Positions 35,464 through 45,938 of a stretch of 64,000 nucleotides of DNA are shown in pieces. This DNA is from Mikania micrantha. Taxonomy: Eukaryota > Streptophyta > Magnoliopsida > Asterales > Asteraceae. The stretch is taken from contig CM018685.1 of assembly GCA_009363875.1 (NCBI GenBank), positions 67,963,933 to 68,027,932 on the forward strand. The letters run 5' to 3'. The position numbers and the translations under genes are program-made. The notes under the pieces were generated by a model. That model saw only the letters and a program-made list of their open reading frames with translations, was not told the DNA's origin and did not search any database. Positions within the stretch are counted from its first letter, which is position 1; each line of letters begins with the position of its first letter.

Positions 35464-35798
35464 TAGGCTATAAGCCCTTTGGTAGCAATGAGGTTAGTCA
35501 TCTTCGTAATAAAAATGAAAAATGATAATAACTTTAGATGAAAGTGTTTCTAGATTAAAAACATGCAATTTGTGGTTCACTTTTTGATATGAATGATGTT
35601 AAGAGATTTGATGCTCATAAAAGCTAAGATTAGGCTATAAGCCCTTTGGTAGCAATGAGGTTAGTCATCTTCGTAATAAAAATGAAAAATGATAATAACT
35701 TTAGATGAAAGTGTTTCTAGATTAAAAACATGCAATTTGTGGTTCACTTTTTGATATGAATGATGTTAAGAGATTTGATGCTCATAAAAGCTAAGATT
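35464..35798. repeat. Perfect 167-bp direct tandem duplication
   Basis: TAGGCTATAAGCCCTTTGG begins at 35464 and at 35631, and I see no difference between the two 167-bp units through GCTCATAAAAGCTAAGATTA. Identity implies a recent duplication or an assembly-level repeat. Confidence 0.93.
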
Positions 35799-37306
35799 AT
35801 CTTACTCGTTTGATTTCGTGGAATAAATTCCGATAAAAGTCTAATCTTCTTTTTGGGTGTCATTCCTATTGTATATGTATGAAACTTTGTTAATTTGATC
35901 CAAAGGTATTCTGACTTATATTTTTTAATGTTTTATTCATTTAAAATATTCAGAATATATGTATTTATTTAATGTTTTCTTCATTTAAAATATGATTTGT
36001 TACTAGCTTTTTTTACCCAAAAAAAAAAAACTCATTACAAATTTGCGATGATTGTAGAGCTTTGTCTATGATTATTATTTTTGCTACTATGCTTCTCCAA
36101 TTGGAATTCTAAAAAAGAAAATTGTGTTTTCTACTTCTTCTAATTACGCTTTGATCCTTAGTTTAATAAAAAAAAAAGGAAACAAGAAGAATAGAAAAAT
36201 GTAATTTTATGTATGTTTTAGAATTCGACTAATAGGAAAAGAAATTTAAAAAAAAATAAATATGATTATAGTTTTTTCCTTTCAATTCTCTCTAATTCCT
36301 TCCTTTTTTTTCTTCTTTTCTTCCACTTATTTCTAAAATAAAACATGTTTGAACATCATTTTTTAAAACATGTTTGAACACCATTTTTTTCTAATATGAA
36401 AATATAGCGTTAAGAACGAGCACTCTCACCCTCACTCATCTTACCTTCACATTATGTCACATTTCAAAAGATACTAAAAACATCCCAATTTGGTTGATCT
36501 CTCAAATTACTATCATTTATTTATCCACAACAAAGCCTAAAATAGTCTAAAAGATAAATGGTTTGGGAATAGGGTTGTTGATATTTTGAAGGATACAAGA
36601 AACACCAAAATCTATTTGGGAGTTCAAATAAAAAGGCTTTTAAGTCTAAAAGAACAACATTATGATTTTTATATGTATTTTTTTAATATTTTTAAAAGAG
36701 AGTGTATTTTAAGTCTTTCTGTTTACGTTTAATGTTATTATATAATAATAAATATAATAATATGTATTTCATTGTGTTTACGATTTTTCTTATTTTGTGT
36801 TAATTTGTTAGTTATTTATATATTAGATACAATTGTTATTAATTCATTATTACATTTTACATATTAGAAGTACACAATGATATTCTTAACATTGTGCTTT
36901 ACTAAAATTTAAGCTAGTACATCACGTATTAAGTATGTTATATAATTGAAATTGAAATTTGGTATAAACAAATAATTTAACTATTTAAGTAATAAACTAA
37001 TAATCTTATATTTTATTTTTATAGAAGGGAGTTTTTTAAGTCTTTTTTTTAAAAAAACTACTTTTGATGAGTGTTATTATATTCAAGTGAAAACTTTACA
37101 GAAATGTAACAAACTTTATAAAATATAATAATTAACTTACTTTAATTTTTTTATTTTAGTTAACTGACTCAACTTATAAGAGGTGTTTTGATTCTATGTT
37201 CGTTTACTTTTTAGAAGATCATCATTGTGAAGCGGTATTAATGCTAATGTGGGGTGAAGTCACGACTTAGCTAGGAGTTAGGCCACTTGAAATTTAGAAC
37301 TCCTGC
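35799..37306. other. AT-rich intergenic DNA, no gene
   Basis: About 1.5 kb of AT-rich sequence without exon-like frames. ACATGTTTGAACA(T/C)CATTTTTT occurs twice near 36345 and 36368. It ends at a (TA)n array, 37307-37357. Confidence 0.5.
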
Positions 37307-37357
<51 letters not shown>

Positions 37358-37360
<3 letters not shown>

Positions 37361-38052
37361 CTAGATCAAATACATGTGAAACTTAACGTACTAAACGTAG
37401 GATGAATTGTGGACCCTTTGATCAGATAATCAACGGACAATATATAGTGGTCCCCACTTTATACAACTTTCTCCACAAAATAAGGGTAAAATATAACTGG
37501 AAGGGCAAAAGAAGAACAACAACATTTTCTATGTTACAACAAGTTCTATTCGGTTTTTAAAAATTAAATAACTTTTACATACTTTATTATTTTTCAAAAA
37601 AAAAAATACACCATAAAATTGAGTATAGTATTGTTATAGTTTTTTTTTTTTTAATTTTTTTACGTGATACGTGATTTTTATGCTTGGTACGTGATTATAC
37701 AGTTGTTCCTTTGATCATGCATGTTAAATGACGGCCCGTGATTTTCATAGAGCGTGGTCTGTGATTATTGGTCCGTGATTATACATTTTGTCCTTGATTA
37801 TGTGTATTTAATAACGGTCTTTGATTGTTATATAAGACGGTCCGTAATTATTGGTCTGTGATTATCCCAGTGGTCTTTGATTATGGGTGTTAAATGTCAG
37901 TCTGTAATTTAATGAATCACAGGCTGTAATTTAATGAATCACAGGCTGTAATTTTATATGGACGATAATGCCTTTCGCCCAGATGACACATGACGCGTTC
38001 CTGTGGCTTCCTACGTTTAGCACGTTAATACTAATATGTACGTTAACCGTCT

Positions 38053-38054
<2 letters not shown>
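37358..38054. mobile_element. TA-bordered foldback element with GTGATTAT repeats
   Basis: Follows a 50-bp TA array and precedes a 74-bp one. The termini pair ACGTACTAAACGTAGGA with TCCTACGTTTAGCACGT. The inside has about ten copies of GGTCYGTGATTAT-like sequence, and CTGTAATTTAATGAATCACAG occurs in direct duplication near 37900-37950. Confidence 0.7.
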
Positions 38055-38128
<74 letters not shown>

Positions 38129-38131
<3 letters not shown>

Positions 38132-40130
38132 GAGGGATATTCTACAAAGGGGAGGGATATTCTACAAAGGGGAGAAACCTTAAAAAGGGTAGGAAGGAAA
38201 TCAAGCCGTAGATCTTGGCGTTTGACGGTCAGATCTCGCGGTGGCATTTATGTAAATTATTTGGTGTTTCTGACGCGCGCAAACTAGAAAACAAGGGTAA
38301 AATCGTAATTTGGTTTTTTTAAAACCGAACAAAAACACCGGATCATTCGTAATGTTCCGTAAAAAACGTGAAAAGCCTAAATCATTTCCAAATTTAACAC
38401 CATCGTATAACCAGAATGGATTCATTCGATTGATTCTCTGTAAAATACAAACGTTAGTTCTTCAACTCATTTGACGTTTATACTTTATCTGACGTTTTTC
38501 ATAATAAATTTTAGAATTTTTTTTTATTTTTTAAGGTAGTCGAAAGTCTTCTAAAGGTGAAATCAAATCCGACATTGAAGGTAGTAAAACAAGTAAACTG
38601 TTTTCTCATCGAAAAAGTAAATTGTTGTGTCATGCATGGTGTTTTTCTTAGTTTCACATTAATTGTATGTTTTCTTAGCGTACTATGGTGTTTAGTTCTA
38701 AGTGTTTATATTGTGATTGTCTTGTTTGTTGGATTTGTATAAGTTGTTATTGGGGGATTTTATACTTTCACATGTATTTTCACATGGTGTTTTTCGTCAT
38801 TAATATTATGTTTTTGGTTGTGTATATTGTGATTGGTTGTTTTGTACTGTTTGTTATGGTGTATGTAATTATGTGAGTATGGTGTTTTTTGTAAAGATAT
38901 GGTGTTTTTGTTACACTGTTGCTGTAGTTTTTGGTTATGGTGTTTAATTTATGGTGTTGTAATGTTAATTTTATCTTTTTTCCTTATGGTGTATTCTGTT
39001 ACTATGGTGTTTTTCACTTTCTGATATGATGTTTTTGTTACACTGTTGCTGTAGTTTTTGGTTATGGTGTTTAATTTATGGTGTTGTAATGTTAATTTTA
39101 TCTTTTTTCCTTATGGTGTATTCTGTTACTATGGTGTTTTTCACTTTCTCGTTTACTTTTATCATCCATCAGCTAGAAAAAGTGAACGAATAGCTATCAA
39201 AACATCCTTCAGCAATTTCACTAACACCGAGTCAACTCCCATCATAATTGACTTGCCTGATTCTTCAACACAAATTGATCTACCAAAAGAAAAAAACATC
39301 CTCAATTATTAAACTCTCCTGAATTATTAAACTCTCCTTACTTATATGTTAAACACCATATATATTCATCGTTATACATCATATTCCCCTATGATTTAAT
39401 TATCCACTAAATCTAACATAAACACCAAAACGCAATAACATCTAATTTAAAAACACAATTTTAAACACCATGTCTATATTCATCGTTATACATCCTCAAT
39501 TATTAAAAAAACACCAATCAATTTAAGAAAAAAAATCCTCAATTATTAAAAACTCCTTACTTATATGTTAAACACCATATATATTCATCGCTATACATCA
39601 TATTCCCAATACGATTTAATTATCCACTAACTCTGACATAAAAACACCAAAACGCAATAACATATAATTTAAAACACCATTACCTCCTATCAACGTTAAA
39701 ACACTCACAAAAAAACACCGCAAACGCCATGATTAACATACATAATAAAAATCAAACAAAAAAATTTGCAAAAAACATACCGTCTGCGTCGTCTATATTC
39801 GCATCATTTAAATTCGATTGATCCATCAAACCTTATTTCTTTGAATGATCGTAATCGTAATATGATCAACTTCGGGACAGTAATAACATCGACAGATCTT
39901 GTTTTTTAATCATGTTAATTATGATTACTTTGTTTTGTTGAAATTAAAAATGAAATTAATTGTATTTCCGAATCTGATGCGTAAATGGTTACGGTTTTGA
40001 TTTTGTATATACCCGCTAATTAATACAAATAACGTAAATGTCCTTTTTGTTTAAATTTAATCTCTGCCACGTGTCACCCTCAGGATCCTTCCTACCCTTT
40101 TAAAGGTTTTTGCCCTTTGTAGCCTAACCC
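38129..40130. mobile_element. 2-kb TA-bordered element with mirrored TGGTGTTT/AAACACCA halves
   Basis: Starts GGGGAGGGATATTC after a long TA array. A terminal inverted repeat (CTTAAAAAGGGTAGGAAGGA) pairs with TCCTTCCTACCCTTTTAAAGG near 40088. The left half, about 38630-39150, repeats TATGGTGTTTTT and includes a 122-bp near-perfect tandem duplication near 38897-39150. The right half, about 39340-39740, repeats AAACACCA on the same strand. No transposase frame. The poly-Tyr-Ile frames at its left edge come from the TA array. Confidence 0.7.
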
Positions 40131-41103
40131 TATACTATATATGTGTGTGTGTGTGTAATTAAGCTAATTTTGTTGATCTAGAACAATAACAAAAAATCTT
40201 TATCATTTTCCTCTAATACTATAAGACCTATATTTTTCTTTTCTAATATCTTCTCCAAGCCTATCTTTTCACTTTTGCCTTAATTTCTTACTTTGGCTGG
40301 AATAGATGTTCAAAAAAAAGCACAATTAACAAAAACAAAGAAATGGTAGAAAAGCAATCACTAATGGAGGAAAATCTGACCGATTAATATTCCTCATGTT
40401 TTGAGAAAATCAAGAATTGTCGGTCTGGATATAGACTAGAGAGCCATCATGGTTAGTTTATTATAAATTCTTCAATCTTAAGTATACAAATCTTGACAAA
40501 TCGTCCTCGTTTTTAATTGATTGTGATTGGAGACTCATCCAATCATCCTCATTTGTATTTTGTAATCAACTCCCATGTTGCCTCGTTTACGATGATTTTT
40601 ATGGCTTTACTTTTGCTTGAAAATTGTATTTAAATTGCAAATTAAAATTGATAGTAAGAGTCGCCTCAAAAAGAGCCAAAAAAACGTTAAATAATAAGTT
40701 TTAAATGAACCGCTAAAGGGATCACTACTAAGGTTTTGTATAAATCATAATTCTAAATACTACAAATCTTGATCAACCTGTACCTTTAGACGAACTCGTA
40801 AGTCTTTATGAACATATAAACCTTAATGAAACTTTAAATTCTAGATAAACCTATAAACCTTGATGAACATGCAAACATTAGCAAATCTTTAAATTCTAAT
40901 GAACTTAAAAACTTTGACGAACTTACAAATCTTGATGATCTTTCAAATACTAAAAATCAAATAAACAAACCTACAAGTATTTTTAAACCAAATCAATAGA
41001 TTAATATCAATAAGACCCGGAGTTTTAAGTCCACTTAAGATCTCCAAAATCATTGAGCCACCCCTAACCTTTGGCATGACTTTATTAATGACTCTGATCA
41101 GGC
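40131..41103. other. Intergenic DNA with a degenerate CTTGATGAAC repeat
   Basis: A loose tandem repeat of AAACCTTGATGAAC/AAATCTTGATGAAC type words runs from about 40755 to 40960. No coding signal. The sequence at 41090-41108 plus 52362 onward reconstitutes the empty site of the retrotransposon that follows. Confidence 0.5.
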
Positions 41104-41108
41104 TAATC

Positions 41109-44057
41109 TGTGACACCTCGTAATTTCCAGGTCAGCAATTCTATTATTTTAATAATAATGTTTATTATTATTTCATACGTGGCACTAGAATAAATGCATT
41201 TAGTGTGACACGTGGCACAACAGTCTGAACACACCGATAATTCGAGGAATTATCGCACAACAATCGCACGTGTCTTGAATGACGAACGTTGGTGAACGGA
41301 TCAATCTGTAACACAAAACACTGCACTTAGGTTCGGTGAACCTAATTTAGCTGGAACAAAGCCAATGTGTCGAGAAACGATGATCGTATTCGAGAAATAC
41401 GAGAAATTCGGTTCAAAACAATGAAATTGGGCTTATTGGGCTCAACCGAGATCCATCGCGGTACGCGATGGGCAACTGACTGGGCCTTCGCGATACGCGA
41501 CCCTTGAGCGGGAGAATTTGAATTCACCGAAAAACGTCGCGGTACGCGACGACCGATCATCTTCACCCATCGCGGTACGCGGCGTGTTTCGGGAACAGAA
41601 TGATTATTTTAATCATAGCGGTACGCGATGATACTTTTTGGACAAGCTCCGCGGTACGCGACGACCCCTACACGCAAAAATCTTTATAAAACCAAGACTT
41701 AATCATTCTGTTACCTTCCCCTCCGATTTCTCTCGACTGAACACTCAATTTCGACCTAGAAACCTCTGTTACAACCATCTCACACCAGAAGGGAGCCATC
41801 TAGGAGCCATTGAAGACCATTCTTGAGGATCAAGGCGTGGTGAAGGCTTCAAGAACGTCCAACCATCGATCCCCTCTGCATTCGAACGAATCTCAGCCTC
41901 TCTAGGGCTGTTCCAGAGGCTGCTCAAACCCCATTCCGTGGATTCAAGGCTTTGTGAGGTAGTTTCTATAGTCAATAATGCTTAATAACACCCAAAATCA
42001 CACATGCAAGCCATTTAGGCCACATGCATCATCACCACCACTATTGTCACGAAATTTTGGACTTGTGAACATGTTATTAGATGCTAATGCTACTGATTTG
42101 ATGAAATGATTATGATCTATGATGATTATTATTGAAATAAATGACCATGTGTCGATTTTATGATAAAATGGGTACTTTCACCAACATGCATGCACGATCC
42201 ATGAGGTGTTTGATGATACTTGATATGGAAATGTTGCTAGATATGTTAATAATGATGTTCTACATGATTTAGGATGATGGATGATATCAAAATAGGTTAT
42301 TTGGGGCGTATTGCTAAAAATAGTAACTTTATAGTTACAAAAGGTGCAATATTGATAAAATGACCACATTGATATGTTTAGATCTATATGTTATGCTAGG
42401 AAATGATGTTAGAAGTTAATATGATGATTATTGATGCATTAGGATGATTAGAATTATTGAAAATATGATTTTTATGGTTATTACCATAAATAGAAACTTT
42501 TTGTTACAATGTTGCTAGAGAATGATGAATTTGAGGGATGTTGTATGTTTGGTATGCATAACTAACCTTGTTATGATGTTGATAATTGATTTTAAGTCCT
42601 AAAATGGTTGAAAAATGTGTTTTATCAAAAGTTACTATAAATAGTAACTTTATTTTACAAAGTCTATGAATAGCAATATGTTTGTTGAAACGAATATGAT
42701 TTTATGATAATTTAGGACTAGGGTAATGATCTTTAGAAAAGGTTTGTTACTAATCTTGGTTAAACATGCTTATTTTAGTACCTTTCCATAAATGGAAACT
42801 TTTACGCGCAAACTATGTTAAACCGGCTATGTGTATTTATGTGCTATGTGATAACATGCTCATTTAGGATAAATATGCATGTTAGAATAATCGGAATATA
42901 ACTATATGCATAACCTGCCAAATTTGGAAACTTTCCTAAAATAGAAACTTACCATAAATAGTAAGTTTCCTCATAGGAATGATTTTGGTATCCGTACACT
43001 TCACACGACACTAAACCGCACGATACACGAACACTTGATCCAAACCGTCACCAACGGGTCGTTAGGTCAAACACGATCGACACGGCCAGACACGGTCAAC
43101 TCGACCTACATAACCACTTAGTGTCGTTGAACACTAACACGGTCCGGTGAGACCCACACTTGTGAACACAAACTCATAACACCTATGTGATATAGGTAAC
43201 TACTAGCCAGCGAGCTACTCCGTTCTCGTAAGAACGCACTCAAGCAGACTCAGGTGAGTTTACAGCCCCACTTTTACTCATTGAATGTTTTACAAATCTT
43301 TTGGGGTGAGAATGCTATGCAACTGCTTTAGATATATGACTGGTATGTCACAAAACTATTTTGAGTGTACTATTATCGCATCAAGACCTCTCTACCCTTA
43401 CCGTTAGTTGTGTACAAACGAGTCGTTATTACGTAGTACTACTGGGTTTGACCAACCCCACTCGGCAACAACGTTGACTGCGGTCATAACGAGTGTAATA
43501 TCGATGTTGATGTCGGGTTCCGCGATGACCCGCAGAGGCAAATGGAAACAGTCGAGTTTCGGTAAGATGACATGACACACTCTACGGATCGTAGATCCAA
43601 CAAAACTACTTACATACCCAGTATATATAACTGATTTACTGTTTTCCAATACTTAAACCTGTGAACTCACCAACTTTATGTTGACACTCTTTAGCATGTA
43701 TTCTCAGGTAACTAATGGAGCACACGCTAGGATGCGCACAAGGAAGCCTTAAGGAGTCTGGCTTGCATATAGACTCGTGTCCTAGGCATTGTGTGAATTG
43801 GAAATGTTTTAAAACAATCTGAACATTGTAGTGTCTGTTAAACAGTTTACTTTCCGCTGCAACTTACTTATTTTATCAAACTATTTCCGCTGTTTATGAA
43901 ATGATTATTCCGCTGCTTTGATTAAAAACTTGTTTGTCTTGAAACTGTGTGATTGTACAACTCATATAGAGTCGTTCTATATGACCATGAGCTGTGATCC
44001 TGGCCACGTCACACCCACGTGGACTGACACCACGAGTGGGAATTTGGGGGTGTGACA
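41109..44057 (+). repeat. 5' LTR, 2949 bp
   Basis: TGTGACACC to GGTGTGACA. The offset to the 3' LTR is exactly 8299 bases. It contains the promoter block at 41453-41690. Several open frames inside it recur unchanged in the 3' LTR but have no sign of being genes. Confidence 0.96.
41453..41690 (+). promoter_or_regulatory. LTR promoter: six CGCG palindromes followed by TATAAA
   Basis: Six copies of an ATCGCGGTACGCGAT-type near-palindrome lie at about 41453-41471, 41486-41502, 41536-41551, 41578-41592, 41617-41630 and 41648-41662. TTTATAAA (TATA box at 41685-41690) follows 23 bases after the last. The 3' LTR has the same array, 8299 bases on. CGCG cores resemble plant CAMTA-type and E2F-type sites; binding is an inference. 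Confidence 0.65.
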
Positions 44058-44060
44058 GAC

Positions 44061-44073
44061 TGGTATCAGAGCC
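44061..44073 (+). other. Primer binding site, initiator methionine tRNA
   Basis: TGGTATCAGAGCC starts three bases after the 5' LTR end. It is complementary to the 3' end of plant initiator Met tRNA, the usual primer of this group. Confidence 0.93.
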
Positions 44074-44848
44074 TTGGTTATAGGGAACTAGGTTTGCATG
44101 TAGTGAACTTAGACTATAGCCACTGCTCTACATTAGACACTACACTAGTTTCACACAACACATTATGTGCTTAACTTAAACAATATGCTTTGTGACTTGA
44201 TCTAACTCTTACGAACATGCATCCGGCACCCTTAGTGGGCGTTAACACTCAACTCCACATATGACCTATGCAAGGGAATTAGAGAAAAGGCGAACTCAAG
44301 ACCAAAGGGAACCTCTTCTATGCTATGAAGAAGACTCCTATAGCACAATCCAACTCAAAACGAACGCCTTTTCCAACCTCTCTCTTGAGGGTAAACCCAG
44401 TCAAATGACGCATGTTTATGGATTGTAACCTTAGTATCGACACTCACGAAGCAAGACTTCTAACCCGAGATTGTTAAGTAGCCTGAGATTGAATGAACTA
44501 GAATGACTGTGTAAGATAAATTGACGATTATGGTGGCCAACGTAATCGTGAATTTATAGGTACATACAAATTCTGGCAAGTTCAATTGATAAGCTATAAC
44601 CATCAGGGAAACTGTATAGTACACCTCTGAAAGGGGAGATTCGAGCTCCACTATTTCCATCGAGTAGTTTATTTCCTTATCATATATAGTATTGTACTAT
44701 TTTTAGAACCAATATGAGCAAGTTGTGCTCATACAAATCATTTTGGTAGCAGCAACCTTGTCAAATCTATGATTTTACTTTTGAAATGATATCTTAAGCT
44801 TATGATATATTTCCTCTCTACACATGCTTACACGCAATAACTCTAACA

Positions 44849-45883
44849 GTGAGTAATACAATATCTATTGTATATAGATACCAACAAATGGATGGTCAAG
44901 GAACGTATGTGCGCACTGACAACCCGTCAATCGATTCTGCGACTGTCGAGGCCATGGTAGAACAACTGGTTAACAAAGCCAATACGGATTACGAGGCTGC
45001 ATGCTTAAACAGTGAGACAGGAAGTGAGACTCACAACAACAGCTCAAGAGGATGCACCTTCAAAACTTTCCTCAGCTACCATCCTCAACCATACACGGGA
45101 TCAGGAGGAGCGGTAGGACTGCTCCAATGGGTTAAGAGGGCCGAATCAATCTTCCACATGTGCAAGTGTTCAGAAGAAGACAAAGTGAAATTTGCTACCG
45201 GGACTCTAGAAGGACAAGCCCTCACTTGGTGGAATTCGCATGTCCAGACACTGAGTCTGGAGACTGCTAACTCAATTCCCTGGGAAAATTTCGTCAAAAT
45301 GTTGAAGGAAGAGTACCGTCCACAAAACGAAAGCAAGAAACTGGAGGGGTTTTGGGATCACAAAATGGAAGGATCTGAAATCGAACAATACACCACTCGA
45401 TTTCACGAATGGTGTAAACAACACCCAGAAATGGTGACCCCGGAATACAAAAAGATTGAGCCGTACGTCAGTGGATTGCCCGAGCAGATACAGAGCACAG
45501 TGACAGCAGCCAATCACACCACCGTCCAACCACTGATTCGCTTGGCGCACAAGCTGACTGACCAGGCGGTAGCCCAGGGGAAACTGCCAAAAAGGGGGGA
45601 ACACCTGAAACCCCAAGAACCCAAGCGAAAGTGGGAGCCCAACAACAACAACAACAGCAACAACCGAACCTTTTCACCAGCCAACTCAACACCGACCCAC
45701 ACCAGCCAAAGTCTTCACTGCCACACAACCAAACAATCAGGACAAAGGGGGATATCGGGGCAACAACCCCAAATGCAACAACTGCTCATACCACCATCAC
45801 GGCCCATGCCGAAAAGTTCGGTGCAGCAACTGTGGCAGGAACGGACACCTGGCCAAGGAATGCCGATCAAACCCCAACCCTAA
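44849..45883 (+). CDS. gag: Gag polyprotein (capsid region), frame-broken before the zinc knuckles
   Basis: A 344-codon frame; an internal ATG at 44888 is an alternative start. Residues about 105-220 form the retrotransposon Gag capsid domain (GTLEGQALTWWNSHV, WENFVKMLKEEYRP, TRFHEWCKQHPEM, YVSGLPEQIQ). Gag forms the particle that holds the element RNA. After the basic KRKWEP segment the frame enters an AAC-repeat tract (about 45640-45665). From there its downstream residues no longer resemble Gag, while the CCHC zinc knuckles (45774-45960) lie in the next frame, that of pol. A +1 (or -2) shift is needed to connect them. This could be a mutation in the repeat or a programmed shift; mutation seems more likely. 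Confidence 0.85.
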   Translation: MSNTISIVYRYQQMDGQGTYVRTDNPSIDSATVEAMVEQLVNKANTDYEAACLNSETGSETHNNSSRGCTFKTFLSYHPQPYTGSGGAVGLLQWVKRAESIFHMCKCSEEDKVKFATGTLEGQALTWWNSHVQTLSLETANSIPWENFVKMLKEEYRPQNESKKLEGFWDHKMEGSEIEQYTTRFHEWCKQHPEMVTPEYKKIEPYVSGLPEQIQSTVTAANHTTVQPLIRLAHKLTDQAVAQGKLPKRGEHLKPQEPKRKWEPNNNNNSNNRTFSPANSTPTHTSQSLHCHTTKQSGQRGISGQQPQMQQLLIPPSRPMPKSSVQQLWQERTPGQGMPIKPQP

Positions 45884-45938
45884 CCCCAACAAGGATAACA
45901 CATTAAAGGGGTGCTTCACTTGCGGCAAGCCCGGACAT

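Noticed and set aside
38036..38287. Open frames with long Tyr-Ile runs
   Set aside because: Produced by the (TA)n microsatellite; no coding signal beyond it.
41342..43649. Several 60-80 codon frames repeated in both LTRs
   Set aside because: They recur only because the LTRs are near-identical; none has a recognisable domain or splice context.
45085..45728. Minus-strand frames opposite gag
   Set aside because: They lie over the confirmed plus-strand gag frame, have no domain and include a poly-Cys run that mirrors the AAC repeat.
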